DNA of 64,000 bases from Pyrus communis (GCF_963583255.1 NC_084817.1:17217989-17281988); one strand, 5' to 3'; shown: positions 1 to 11,244, numbered from the stretch's first letter. Numbers and translations are program-made. Notes: generated from the sequence alone by a model not told the origin.

Positions 1-82
1 ATCATGTTGACCCGAAACCCGTTATTTTCGTGTCGTTTACGTGTCGTGTTAACTAGTCGTGTAAGAAATTGCCAGGTCTAGG
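1..82. mobile_element. hAT-like element terminus, cut by the window edge
   Basis: The stretch contains the GACCCG / CGTGTCG / GTGTTAAC vocabulary of a common plant non-autonomous hAT family and ends in ATTGCCAGGTCTA, which I take as the terminal inverted repeat. The other end lies outside the window, so no target duplication can be checked. The family assignment is from memory. Confidence 0.4.
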
Positions 83-875
83 TTCAATTCACTGAGCATG
101 TAAACGAAAATAGTTCGTCAATCGGATTCCTAGTACGAAAAATGCTACGAACTCGCGGTCTCGCCTACTTTCAACTTGTCACCTCAAAATAATCCTTGCT
201 CTCATGTAAAATTATCACCCATTTAAAATGAATCATAAATTGTAAAAATCGAAGACACTTCAAATTCATAACAACACTTTATAAGTACTTTAAAATTTTA
301 TGGTCTCACACAAAGAACATTTGCTTAAGATTCACTGGGAGCGGATGTGCAATCCAGTCTAAGAAAATCACTCCCGGACTACATTGCGCATATTGAAGAT
401 TTTAACAGGGCAAATCATGTAACAAGTCTTTTTTTTTTCTTGTCATATTTTTTGCAAGTTGTCTCAAGAGCCAGGCCACCGTTTCAAATCCGATAAATGC
501 AGGGGTAAGCTTGGAGCAAAGGATTCCTCATGGGTTTAAATGTTTGCATTCCTGGTACCGGAGTAAGGTGGTACTCTGGCTACCGTGATGAGAATCTTTT
601 AGGGATGATAAGTTTGGGAAGTAATATTTCTCTGAATCAATATTACCAAGGGGGTTTTTCACTAAAAACTTTGTCCCTTGCCTACAAACTTACTTGCATT
701 CCGCTGCATTACTTATTCCATTCTTTAAAGTTCGTTTACTTCATAAACATTTACCAAATTAAGAATTTTTCATTAAGAAAATGTACAAGATAGGCAAATC
801 TTTACACAAGCATATGTCTATTATCCAAATTCTCAAAAGCGATCAACACAGTATAGCAGTTTGATGAAAACAGGC
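83..875. other. Intergenic, no gene recognised
   Basis: A short reading frame at 530-793 has no recognisable domain and no supporting splice or promoter signals. I see nothing else in this stretch. Confidence 0.5.
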
Positions 876-1209
876 TGACACGCCCGACCCTGATTTTCTC
901 GGTACGCCAGGGTAGGCACGTGTTGGCCGACACCTGAAGGTGACGAAGCCATACTAACATGCATGAGGACAATGAAAATAAATTAAATACTTAAAAATTG
1001 AAATATAATGAATATGCAATTGAGGAACGTGTTTAGAGCACACAACTATTTAGAGTCATTATAAAGGAAATAAAAAATTGAATAAACAAAGAGATGGATC
1101 CTACACCGAGAGGACTCGAAGATGCAGATGCAGGAGTGCCTTGACGCCAGGATTGCACGCCTCGAGTCTAAAACCTGAGGGGTGCAAAACAAACATGAGT
1201 AGACCAAGT

Positions 1210-1243
<34 letters not shown>

Positions 1244-1500
1244 CTGAAACAATTATCAACATAATAACCCCCAAAGTTTGATGAAAACATAAATAGCAAT
1301 ATATTATAGGTTTTCCGAAAACCCTAGCATACCATAAAACATTTCATAAAACATAACTCGTATATAATGTGCTAACTAGTGGTATCTTAGTCACCCGTGG
1401 TGTTCAATAATCATATCTCTCGTCCTGTAACCAACTCCTATGTCTCTCCGCCCGTAGCCAGAGATTATTTATCCTGGTCCAATGCCAGCAACCATGTTGG
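876..1500 (-). mobile_element. LTR fragment related to the solo LTR at 39609-51129
   Basis: It begins TGACACGCCCGACC, parallel to TGACACACCCCAACC at 39609. It keeps the same order of landmarks downstream: a GGTGACGAAGCCAT block, a CCTTGACGCC / CACGC block, and an AACCTGAGGGGTGCAAAAC block near 1170. The far end is not recognisable, and a (TA)n microsatellite interrupts it at 1213-1242. Minus orientation is inferred from the solo LTR. Confidence 0.5.
1213..1242. repeat. (TA)n microsatellite
   Basis: About 15 uninterrupted TA units. It generates a spurious YIYIYI reading frame on the minus strand. Confidence 0.9.
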
Positions 1501-1900
1501 GTTGGGTCATAAGGTTTGATCCGGTCAATTGGGCTGAGTTTGGGTTGGAACCAGGTTTAGATCCAAAGGGTTTTAGGGTTTTTGGGCTTAGGCGTTTTGG
1601 ACCTCACGGGCCTAGGTTCAACGGGCCTAAAGCCTGAGTTCTAAATGGCCCAAGGCCTCAACTCAAAAGGGCTTTGGGTTAAAGGCTAAACGGGTTGGGC
1701 TTAAGGTTTAATGGGCCAAAGGCCCGAGTTGGCAGAGCCCCACGGGCCTGGGTTATAAGAGGCTTTGGGTTGGGCTTCAATGGGCCTAAAGGCCCAGGTT
1801 CACTCTGCCCTAATGGCATGTTTCTCTTTGGGTCCAAAGGTTTAAGGCTAAGCAACTGGGTCGATACAGAGGCCCGACGGCCCGATTCTTGTTAGATTTT
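1500..1900. repeat. Degenerate GGGCCTAAAGGCCC-rich repeat
   Basis: Variants of GGGCCTAAAGGCCC, GGGTTGGGCTT and AAGGCCCGAGTT recur many times without a fixed period. The block is more GC-rich than its surroundings. The frame at 1695-1895 is a by-product of this composition. Confidence 0.55.
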
Positions 1901-2069
1901 TAGACCCATTTAAGGGTTGCGGGTCGAGTCTAACCAATTGTATCGAAGAGGAATACCGAAGTTTCCCTAATGCACGATTTAGCTATGAAATTGAAGGTGG
2001 AGATGAGAGGGAGAAAGAGATACCTGAAAACGATCACACCAAATTAAAAAATATTAATCAAGACTATCC

Positions 2070-2315
2070 TACTAAATTCAAAAACTTGAATTAATAGTCT
2101 TTTCCACTCTTTTCTTTCATATCATAAGCACGAGACTCGGTTGTAAATGACGCGCACCACAAATAAGCTGCTAGAAATACACAAAAAAGAATTTTGAAAA
2201 AAAAAAAAAAGGTGGAAGGATGCAACATGAGGACTTCTCAGGAGGTCACCCATCCTAGCATTACTCTCACCTAAACTCGCTTAATTTCGGAGTTCTGATG
2301 GGATCCGATGCCAGC
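2070..2315 (-). mobile_element. Cassandra-type LTR fragment with 5S-like region
   Basis: From 2218 to about 2312 the plus strand reads as the complement of plant 5S rRNA (GGATGCAAC..., AGGAGGTCACCCATCCTAG, TTCGGAGTTCTGATGGGATCC). Upstream, 2080-2215 matches the tails of the Cassandra LTRs at 10806-11966 (the ACGCGCACCACAAATAAGCTGCTA type). The copy stops abruptly at the decayed ORF to its right. It is a transposon LTR, not an rRNA gene. Confidence 0.75.
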
Positions 2316-2327
2316 AATATCAACTTC

Positions 2328-3240
2328 CTACTCTTCATCAACAGCTGCCATATCCTGGGCAGCACTGTCATCAGCTTCCCTGACCTGGGTAGCACCACAT
2401 TCGGCTGCACATCCCTTGGCAGCCTGATCTTCAGTTGCTCCACCAATAACGTTCTCGAAGGAAAACTTAAGGAGGTCATCGGAAGAAATAGTAAAATGCT
2501 CGAGGTCCTTATCAGAAAAGACGTAGTCATACGGCATGCCAAGGAAATGATCTATATAACCAAGCTTGTAGAAGTCGGCTTGACCTTGGGCAAGGACAAC
2601 CTTAAGATTGAACTTCTCGCTCCTCAACTGCTTATTTTCCTCAACCAGGTTAGTATGAGCATTCTTCAACTCATCTAGTTCCTTTTTCAGGAGGGGTCGA
2701 CATGCACCTCCTCGGCAGTGGAATCACCATCATTGCTCTTCACCGCTGCATGTACCTCTGGAATCGGATCGAACTTGGGCACATAAGGCTATCTCGGAAC
2801 AAAACCAGACACTGCAGAACTCTTTTGCTGCACAATCCTGTCAGCAACCGTTCTTGTAACCTTCGGAACAGTAGGCTTTGCAGGGTCAGGTCTAGCAGCC
2901 TCTTTTTTCCCCTTGGAAAAAGTCAAGTCAATCACAAGCCTCCCAGCAGTGAACGAACCTTCGTGAGTAGTAGAGGAAGTCTTCGGCTTTTTCTCTATTG
3001 AAGGCTCTCAAGCAGGCGATGAAGATCTTTTTCTCCCGCCTTCACTTGCAATAGGTTTCACAATGGCAATCGGACAGGCAAACCTTCACCCTTGATCCTC
3101 CGAATCTCCTCCTACGAGGGTAGCCCATCTTTCTCCCTATGAAGAGGATTGAGCAGCCAATGTCATTCACGGTGTTCAGCAGGGATCCCCAAAGCGATGT
3201 GAATCTTCTTCATGTTCGAAGAAGACTTGGGAGTTAAACC
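2328..3240 (-). pseudogene. Decayed coiled-coil ORF, probably transposon-derived
   Basis: On the minus strand a frame at 2328-2669 reads HTNLVEENKQLRSEKFNLKV, a leucine/glutamate-rich coiled coil, followed by QGQADFYKLGYIDH and an acidic, alanine-rich tail. The same type of protein can be followed upstream to about 3000 (VIDLTFSKGKK, ADRIVQQKSS) with several stops. I do not recognise a catalytic domain. Proteins of this style are repeated in Rosaceae genomes, which suggests an accessory retroelement ORF, but this is from memory. It abuts the Cassandra fragment directly. Confidence 0.4.
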
Positions 3241-3539
3241 GAATTCCGAATCTACATAAACATAAGAGGAAAAATCAGAAGGCAGCTCAATAAAAGTATA
3301 AAGCAACTTAGAGACTAAGTAGCCTATTTACCATCAATGAAGGCAGTCGGAACACGCAGCCCATGTAAGGAGTCAGATTCCCTTGTTTAAATTGTACAAA
3401 CAGTTTCAAAACCATTAGGTCAATAAATGGATAAAACATGGGCTACACAGTGACATTGGTTGTTATGAATCGTCCTAAAATTAGAGTATTTTAATCTCCA
3501 AAGGTCGGGAATGACCAAAATGTCTATAAAGGGGGGAGT

Positions 3540-3933
3540 GGTGGCTTTCGGTGACTATCGTGTTGTGACACGTATGAATGATCTATTAGTATGTGAACAT
3601 TTTAAATGTTTTTGGCTAATTTTCATCTATGGAGTCAAAGAAAATCACTTGGGTTTGGGGATATTTGAATGGGAATTTGTTTTGGCATCTGGGGAGGCGT
3701 TATTGGACAGAAGATGAGAAGTGGTTACAGGACCTGTTTCCGTGGGGAGTGATGGCTGGGGAAGCTTCTGGCTGTGGCTGGTTGGTTCTCGGTTTTCTTG
3801 GGCCTTTTCTTTGGTTTTCTTTGTTTTGGACCTTTTTTTTTAATGTACTTAATGTTTGTGTTGGGCCTATATTGTAAGTTGTGTTTTGTTTTGTTCTAAT
3901 AAAACTTTCATTTGACCCAAAAAAAAAAAAAAC
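3540..3933 (+). mobile_element. 5'-truncated LINE-1 3' end with poly(A)
   Basis: The stretch ends in TTGTTCTAATAAAACTTTCATTTGACCC followed by about 14 A residues. This is the usual 3' end of plant L1 elements, with an AATAAA signal at about 3899-3904. No reverse transcriptase coding is left. The 5' truncation point and target duplication could not be fixed, so the start is approximate. Confidence 0.6.
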
Positions 3934-4046
3934 AACTAATAGAGGGGGAAGTAAAAGGGAAAATCACTGTATCATCTTTATTAATATTGTTTATTGTAAG
4001 AAGTAGAGGTAATTTGGGAAAATAAAGAGACATGATTGGGTACTTC

Positions 4047-4268
4047 GAGAAGGAAAAGGATCCCATCCGGATCCATTATGTATGGATCCTAGGATCCTCA
4101 CATTTCAACCGTTCATCGTGTATCATGCGGCCAGTTTTTGTCAGATACTATTTGTGTTTAATTTAAAATAATAAAAGTCAAATGATTTCTGACCGCACGA
4201 TATACGGTGAATGGCTAAGATATGAGGATCCCCACATAATAGATCCGGAGGATATCCTTTTTCCTTTG
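4047..4268. mobile_element. Fold-back MITE, about 220 bp
   Basis: The left end AGAAGGAAAAGGATCCCATC and the right end GATCCGGAGGATATCCTTTT are inverted complements over about 27 bp with few mismatches. Inner segments (GGATCCTCACAT / ATGAGGATCCCCACAT) also pair, so the whole unit folds back. No convincing target duplication was seen. Confidence 0.65.
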
Positions 4269-4800
4269 AAATAAGGGTTGCCCCTATTCTATTATTTAAT
4301 AACAAGAATCCATTCATGTTACCAATTTTCTAACCGATCATAATTTGTAAACTCAGATGGCACTAAAACCAAAATTCAAGTAAAACCCAATTGCCAATAA
4401 AGTAAGAGATGTGGTCTAATTACTAACTACGTATAGGTCACACAAAGTTGCAATCCTCAAAGTCAAATTCAAACACGTGCACAAAATCAAAAAATGAAAA
4501 ATCCCAGAGAGAAAGAGGGACGCACTTGGAGCTCGATCCAAGAGCTTGGCCTTGTTGAGTTCGGAGGAGTGGGCGCATAGACAACTTCGATTGTGTCGTG
4601 AATTGGGATCGGGAGTTTTTTGTGTGTTTACCATTTGTGCCATAAAAAACCAAGGTCGTGGCTCAGCCAAAAAATTCCCTTAAATTTTAAATTATTTTTC
4701 AAAATTTTGTAGGATTTGAAAAAAAACCTTAATTGCTTCTAATTTCTTTTGATTATTTGACTCACAAATTCCACATAGTGATTTATAATTGCGTAATAAC

Positions 4801-4834
<34 letters not shown>

Positions 4835-4854
4835 TGACAAATATATGAACATGT

Positions 4855-4899
<45 letters not shown>

Positions 4900-5336
4900 G
4901 AAGGAAAATATAAATGTAGGGGTTCATGCATCATGGGGAATGTTTTCATGCTTCATGATCGTTTCAAATATCTTAATTTATTTTAAAAGAACCTGATTGG
5001 TATAAAACAACTAAGGTTTTAAATTTGTAGATGATCCTTCTTGGAAAGCCAGAATTGCATCTCCAATGCGTTGTATCACGTTCAACAAGGAAAACTTAAA
5101 TTGAATCAATAGCATGGAAATCAATTCAATAAATTAATAAATTAATCATAAAAGAATGATTAAAACGTAATACTTCTCTTATTGGAGATTAAACTCTCTT
5201 TAGCGAAGCATCAAGAGCGTGCTGATGCGGCAACAGTAGAGAGAAAGAGAGAGATGTGTAATTGTGAGGTGTGTACTATCTCACCCCATTGTGCCTTTAT
5301 TTATAGTAGTAGGGAAGGTAAATTTCTTACCCCAAT
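4269..5336. other. Intergenic with microsatellites and a possible LTR flank
   Basis: It holds (GT)n/(AT)n at 4801-4834 and (TA)n at 4857-4897, but no gene. From about 5030 the sequence resembles a promoter-bearing LTR or leader (GAGAGAAAGAGAGAG, then TTTATTTATAG near 5297). It is continuous with 7177 onward if the LTR element at 5337-7171 is removed. Confidence 0.5.
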
Positions 5337-5465
5337 TGTGGAGCCAAAAATAATCACAAGGCGACACGTGGATTTTTGGGTTAAAGGGACAAAATTACCC
5401 TCGAGGCATACCGAGATTCCTACGCGCGAGCAGTGGGCAATCAATCCTCAATCAATCCTAAACTA

Positions 5466-5830
5466 ATCGCTCTCTAGTACGAGAGGGTAAACTAAGTCCG
5501 ATACACCCATATGGGTATGCTCTGCAATGCGAGAGGATAAACTAATTGGTCTCTAGTGCGAAAGGGTAAACCAATTCCCCGACACCTATATGGGTACGCT
5601 ATCCAGTGCAAGAGGATAAACTAATTGCTCTCTAGTGCGAGAGGGTAAATTAATTGTTCTCCAGTGCAAGAAGGTAAACTAATTCCCCGACACCCATATG
5701 GGTTTGCTCTTCAGTGTGAGAGGATAAACTAATTGCTTTCCAGTGCAAGAGGGTAAACTAATTGCTCTCCAGTACGAGAGGGTAAACTAACTTCCCGACA
5801 CCCATATGGGTAAGCTCTTCAATGCGAGAA
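5466..5830. repeat. Nested tandem repeat inside the LTR element
   Basis: Units of roughly 30-36 bp (CTCTCCAGTGCGAGAGGGTA then AACTAATT) repeat about ten times. An insert CCCGACACCCATATGGGT recurs at about 5504, 5582, 5691 and 5800, giving a higher-order period near 109 bp for the last copies. The repeats carry palindromic CCCATATGGG. No coding potential was seen. Confidence 0.85.
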
Positions 5831-6582
5831 TGCCACATAGCTCAAAAGATTGAATGCTTGAAGATCGACTAGGCAGCAAATGGTCAGGGGACAACAACCA
5901 CTTTTTCACTTAACAGTTCGCTCATCCGACATTTCATCTTCAGTAGCTTCGATCTTGGCAGCTTCATTCTTGACTGCTCTATCCATGGCAGCTGAGAAAT
6001 CAAACTCAAGTAGTTTCCTCATTTTTGGCAAGCAACCAGAACATGGCAGCCTAAACCGTTGCCCATGCCACGCCACTTCCTCGGCCCATGTCGAGCCAAT
6101 CCTTGGCTTCAATTTAGCCGAGCAGCACAAACAATGACCCCTACCACACCATCTCCTTGGCTCATGTCAAGTCGACTCCTGGTTCTGCCAGCCGACGTGC
6201 CACACCACCCCGACGGCTGCCCCGTGGCAGCACCTCTCAAGAAGAAGACAAAGAGAATTAAGTTTTTCTTACATCGGTGTGGTGTGAAGAAGACAAAGAA
6301 ATCAACGGAAGACGGTTCTTTGCCCGAGAAAGAAAATAAAAGTGCTAGGGGAGGGGGAGCAAATATCCTCTAGCTTTCTCTCTTTCTTGTAGAGATAAAT
6401 AATTGCCCTCCAAAGTTGATTTAATCCCTACTTAAGGTAGGCTTAAATAGGCTTTAGAGACGATTTATTTTCCTTTCCTAGAAGACTCTAATTCCAAGTC
6501 CAAGAGAGAATCTGCATCAAAGTTGGAGGTCTCTACACTTGCTGCCCTTTTCTGCGAGCAGCCCAGCAAGTGTGGCGGCATT

Positions 6583-7171
6583 TGTGGAGCCAAAAATAAT
6601 CACAAGGCGACACGTGGATTTTTGGGTTAAGGGGACAAAATTACCCTCAAGGCATATCGGGATTCCTACGCGCGAGCAGTGGGCAATCAATCCTCAACCA
6701 AGTCAAAAGTGCCCAAAATAGGTAATAATTCAAAACCTATCTCATCTATCCTCATCAAATCCTCTCCACAAGGTAACCCCCAAAATATTCATTTTAAATT
6801 ATGTTAATTAGCTAATTAATAGATTTATTACCTAATTAATCTATTAATGGCTAATTAAACTACCAATTAACTACAAAATACACTAAAAAACACCACAAAG
6901 GGCCGGCCACCTTCTCTCCAAAGGGGACCGGCCATGCCCTATATATATTACCCCATTTTCTCTAAAAACCTAAGTTCAACACTCTTGCAAAATTCTCCAA
7001 ATTCTCCAAACACGTTTCTCTTAAAATTCTAACTTTGGCATTGGAGGTTCTTCGGCCAAAGCCTCCCCATTCATCATGGGCGCCTGAGGCTCTTGGCCTT
7101 AACCTAAGGTGTTAGTTGTTTTGTAGGTGCAATTTTGTCCAAGAACAAGGAGGAAGAAATTTGCATCCACA
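6583..7171 (+). repeat. 3' LTR of the element at 5337
   Basis: It starts TGTGGAGCCAAAAATAATCA and ends TTGCATCCACA. The first 115 bp or so match 5337-5452 closely. A TATATATATT box is at about 6940-6949, followed by a pyrimidine-rich leader. CCAAT follows at 7172-7176. Confidence 0.85.
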
Positions 7172-8032
7172 CCAATAGCATTACAACTCTAATAGAATAA
7201 TATCTAATCTAAAAGATATGGTTGAATCCCATAAGAATATCTCATATATAATAGGATTTACACAATCACATTTTTAATCTAGTAGACTGCAACATTATTA
7301 TTATTTTAAAGTTGTGGAGTTTGTTCGTTTGATGGGCGTTTTAGTCCAATTATTTATTGTGGAGTATTCGGACACCAAAGCGGGTGCTTGCATTTAAATA
7401 TTAGAGATTAAAGATAATTGTAAATTTAGTGGCGCCATAATTTTGTAAGTGACGTGTAACCAGCGAGAGGTTCAGACGGTCAAATCGTTTCGTTCTCTCG
7501 CCATTGCAGTATGGTAAACTTAGCTTCGCTGATAATTTGGAGAGGGATGCCTGTTGTTCTATGATCGGGGATTCCTCCTTTTTGAGGAAGCATTTCTGTT
7601 TCTCATCTCTTTGGTTAGTTGATTTTACTCGGTTTTTTCTTCTTATCCCTCAGCATTTCCTCAATTTCGAAGGTCCCTTCGCATCTCTCTCTCAACGTTT
7701 TGCCAGAATTTTCCCTTTTTTTTTTCTTTTTTTTTTTTTACACAAGAGACATCATCATCTCCTCGGAACCTACGAGCTTGGTTTGGGTTCCGACGTCAAT
7801 CCACCAATTCCGGCGATGTCCAGTTGGTCTCAAACCATTCTCCCTAACCTAAGGTACCTTCTAGACCTACTGCATGTCAAAATTTGCTTTAATTTTGTGA
7901 TCTAATATAATTGGGTTGTACTAAATTTATCATGAATTTGTAGAGTTTTACATTTAAGGTTCTGGTTTTGGAGAATTATTCATTAAATTTTTGGCTTCTT
8001 TAGTTTTGCTGATCAAAGAAAAATGATATAGG
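7172..8032. other. Intergenic; possible orphan first exon
   Basis: From 7470 to 7850 the sequence looks like a leader (pyrimidine-rich, long T runs), then an ATG at 7816 with MSSWSQTILPNLR and a donor-like AAG|GTACC at about 7850. No further exon can be joined, and the CACTA/Copia block at 8033 follows. It could be the remnant of a gene truncated by transposons, or chance. Confidence 0.25.
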
Positions 8033-8084
8033 CACTAGTAAAAAAAACACTTTGCGCGATGTAGGTACTTTCGTCGCGCAAAGT
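8033..8084 (+). mobile_element. CACTA transposon terminus with subterminal hairpin
   Basis: It begins CACTAGTAAAAAAAACACTT. An inverted repeat ACTTTGCGCGA (8049-8059) / TCGCGCAAAGT (8074-8084) follows. A CACTA end with GC-rich subterminal palindromes is the hallmark of En/Spm-type elements. The opposite terminus was not found, and Copia sequence starts at once, so this is a broken or chimeric end. Confidence 0.6.
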
Positions 8085-10410
8085 CAAAAATCGTTACCAC
8101 TTGCACTATATCCTGGTGGAAAGACCATATACACTTCCTCTTCTAAGTTCCCATGAAGGAACGCATTCTTCATATCAAACTGTTTAAGAAGCCAAACCAT
8201 ATTTGCAGCTAAGGAAATCAAGACACACACCGTATTCATCTTTGCTACTGGAGAAAAGGTTTCTTGGTAATCTACACCATACGTTTGAGTATACCTCTTA
8301 CACACTAACCTTGCTTTGTACCTATCCACTGATCCATCAGCTTTATACTTGATCGTAAACACCCAACAACAACCAAGAGGTTTCTTCCCTTTTGGTAACT
8401 GCTCTATCTCCCAGGTTTTATTCTTCTGCCTTGCTGACATTTCTACATTCATCGCTTGTGTCTACTTAGGGTCTCGAAGGGCTTCTTCTACCTAAGTTGG
8501 AATTTGATTGATTCCATATGATTTCCCAATGCCATACGTTCTAGTGAACAATGCTCACATGATACATAATTAGCAATCGGATACTTGGCCTTCCCTTCCG
8601 GAGAGAACCCGTTCTGTCTTGCTGGCAATTTATAAGTACTTACACCAATATTAGGATTAGTTTTACTATCATTTAAAATACTTACCTCTTGGATATTCAG
8701 AGGAGATGGAACATGCATTGTAGGATCAGAGAGAGGGGGGGTAATACGGACATAATGGGCACTTCTATAGACTCTTGTTGAACTGGGTGGTACTGTTCGG
8801 TAGGAGCCTGCAGAACTGGATTGTTTTCTTCAATTGCAGTCATTCGAACTGGGCTATTGGGTTCGGTGGGAGCTTGCAGAACTGGACTGTTTTCTTTAAT
8901 TGCAGTCTTCTAAACTGGGCTACTAGGTTCAGAAAACTCCTGTAGAATAATTGGGCGAATTTCCACAACTTCTCTTTCTCCCCCTGAAGTATATTCTAAC
9001 CAACTTAGATCACCAATATCACTAATCTCCCCCTGGTGATTTGAATTGGATACAGATGAAGTATAAAAATATTCAGACTCCAAGAAAGTCACATCCATGG
9101 TTACAAACGTACGTTGACTAGCAGGATGATAACACTTAAATCCCTTTTAATGCGGAAAAAAATCCAAGAAAAACACAACGGTATGCACATGGATCAAGCT
9201 TACTGCGATGAGCTTTCTGAATATGAACATAGACCACACAACCAAAGATCCTAGGTGACAAAGTATTTGTAGAAACCACTGGAACAAGTTGAGTAAGCTC
9301 TTGAAGTGGTGTTCGATAATTCAAGACCCGAGACGGCATACGATTCATAACATAAACTGCATGAACAACTGCTTCAGGCCAGAAACGTTTGGGAACAGAT
9401 GCACCAATAAGTAAAGCACGAGCTGTCTCCAGGATATGACGATTTTTCCTTTTTAAGGGGGCCGGCTTACGGGCCAGGCGTCTCTTTGACCTAATAACTA
9501 GTATCGCCTCCCGGCCCAGCTCTATCAGCAGGCCCTTTCTTTTGCAATACTTAATAAGGTCTTTCGCCACCCCATGTTGTTGTGGGGTATTTGGACAGGT
9601 AGTTTCATGAACAATTCCACGATCTTGTAGAAACTGGGATAATTCAGAATTTATGTACTCTCCACCATTGTCAAAACACAAAACTTTCATATCAGATGAA
9701 TATTGAGTTTTAACCATCTAAAGAAAATGACGAAACACATTACATACCTCACTTTTATTTTTCAGCACATACAACCACATTATACGGGTGCAGTCACCCA
9801 CGAAAGTAACGAACCACTTAATTCCCAAAGTAGTACTAATAGGGGAAGGCCCCAGCACATCAAAGTGTACCAGCGCAAACGGATAAAACTTTCTATTCAT
9901 ACTTGAAGGGAATGAAGTACGATGATTTTTGGCTAAAATACATACTTCACACTTCAATCTGAGTCTTCGATTCCACTGAACAAATTAGGTAACATATGCC
10001 TTAAATAACCAAATGATGCATGCCCCAAACAACGATGCAACAACAATACCTTCTGTATATTACTATTACGCGACGCACGAACCAAATTAGCTCTTCCAGG
10101 AACCACGTCATCCACATAATATAGCCCCTATCTCTTAGTGCCACGCCCAATGATCTCCTTTGTCTGAATATCCTGAAGCAAGCAAAATAAAGGATACATT
10201 AATACAACACAATCCAATTGTTCAGTGACTTGTGGTACATACAATAAGTGATGGGACAATGACGGAACCAATAAACAATTATATAAGGGAAGAGAGGGTG
10301 TAAGAGACATTGTTCCCCTATCATACGTCATATGATTCGTTGCCCCAGAGTCCAAAATCCAACCTGTATTCGCCATTGCAATACCACCTGAGACTACAGT
10401 ACACAATAAT
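8085..10410 (-). pseudogene. Decayed Copia pol (protease, integrase, RT fragments)
   Basis: Reading on the minus strand, protease WILDSGATNHMTYD lies at about 10360. Integrase zinc-finger and core pieces (CEVCILAKNHRTSF, HFDVLGPSP) lie at 9718-9957. The core continues at 9136-9717 with NGGEYINSELSQ and TPQQHGVA. The inter-domain PPRQN / KAKYPIANYVS stretch lies near 8600, and RT lies at 8084-8452 ([20 protein letters not shown], then [18 protein letters not shown]). Stops and frameshifts separate the pieces. Gag, the YVDD half of RT, RNase H and both LTRs are missing. The fragment abuts the CACTA end at its left. Its integrase carries a foreign insert, listed separately. Confidence 0.85.
9453..9563 (-). 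other. matR: matR-like mitochondrial DNA insert in the Copia integrase
   Basis: The Copia integrase normally runs from TPQQNGVAERKN into the ETARALL helix. Here about 36 residues intervene between HGVA and RKNRHILETARAL. They read DLIKYCKRKGLLIELG, EAILVIRSKRR, LARKPAPLK, which I recognise as a segment of the plant mitochondrial maturase MatR, with a few changes consistent with G-to-A decay and an unedited proline codon. The insert is in frame on the same strand and more GC-rich than its surroundings. A few A residues shared at the 3' junction suggest microhomology-mediated capture. The recognition is from memory and needs a search. Confidence 0.75.
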
Positions 10411-10805
10411 TACTGATATGTAACAATTATACCAATACGCGATAAATGAAGCAGGAAAGCACGATGACAAGTATACAATACTTTTGCGACAATTCTCTAT
10501 GTCAAAAACAGTCAGCAGCGATTACTTGCTCTCATGCAACACTCACGGAAAAGATGAGACCACATGGTTTCACACGCTGCCCAAGGCAGCAAGCAGCCAC
10601 ATCAATTCTTCTTTTTTTTCTTTTTGGGAAAAATTTGAAATAGGTCTAATTTTTTAGCCTAACTTTTGAAATAGGTTCAATTTTTAATGATTTTTGACCC
10701 ATATCAAAATAGCTTTTTTTTTTTTTTTACCAACACAACTTTACACGCTGCAATAAGGCAGCAAGCAGCATCAGAAAACCCTTTATAATTGTTTTGGTCA
10801 ACAAT
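10411..10805. other. Intergenic, short internal repeats, no gene
   Basis: TTACACGCTGC...AAGGCAGCAAGCAGC-type sequence occurs twice (about 10567-10590 and 10740-10766), as does GAAATAGGT(C/T)(T/C)AATTTTT. I see no coding sequence. Confidence 0.45.
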
Positions 10806-11131
10806 TATGATCGCATGCGTTAATTTATGATTCCTAATTGTATATAACTATTTTCTTTGGCCATGCCCCATGACTCCATATCTTTATGCACGTGCAAATG
10901 ACCCAGTCTTAACCTTTAGATATTATTATTCAATTAATCGACCGTCGTCGGTTTGCAATAGCACCCGCAACGATCTAAAATGATTAAATGAAATCCAAAA
11001 ACAAAATAAACAGTCCTTTTCATTTTTTTTCTTTCAACTCCCAAACGCATGGTTCGGTTGAATACAACGCGCGTCACAAGTAAACTGCTAAAAATACGCA
11101 AAAAGAATTATGAAAAAGAAAAATGAGGTGG

Positions 11132-11244
11132 GGGATGCAACATGAGGACTTCACAAGAGTCACTCATCTTAGTACGGCTCTCACCCAAACTCAATTAACT
11201 TAGAGTTCTGATGGATTCCCGTGCAAGTGAATTGGTATGATCGC
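11132..11244 (-). repeat. 5S rRNA-like segment 1 in Cassandra LTR
   Basis: It is the complement of 5S rRNA from GGATGCAAC to GGTATGATCGCA, with substitutions such as GAGTCACTCATC for GGTCACCCATC. It is a transposon component and not expected to make functional rRNA. Confidence 0.75.

Larger units (their letters stand above)
5337..7171 (+). mobile_element. Non-autonomous LTR retroelement with TSD CCAAT
   Basis: The element starts TGTGGAGCC at 5337 and ends GCATCCACA at 7171, with terminal TGTGGA/TCCACA. CCAAT lies immediately outside both ends (5332-5336 and 7172-7176), a perfect 5-bp target duplication. The 3' LTR (6583-7171, 589 bp) is complete, with a TATA-like TATATATATT near 6940. The 5' LTR keeps only its first 120 bp or so (5337-5456), after which unrelated internal sequence begins, so about 470 bp and the primer site are missing. 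The interior (5457-6582) contains a nested tandem repeat and no gag or pol frame, so the copy depended on other elements for movement. Confidence 0.85.

Noticed and set aside
2218..2312. 5S rRNA gene
   Set aside because: It and the copies at 11132, 11472 and 11916 are diverged and sit inside Cassandra LTR sequence, so they are transposon parts.
4692..4949. Frames of 62-85 codons rich in YIYI and HTHT
   Set aside because: They are translations of (TA)n and (GT)n microsatellites.
5466..5830. CRISPR-like repeat array
   Set aside because: Repeats are contiguous, variable and inside an LTR retroelement of a plant nucleus, with no spacer structure or cas genes.
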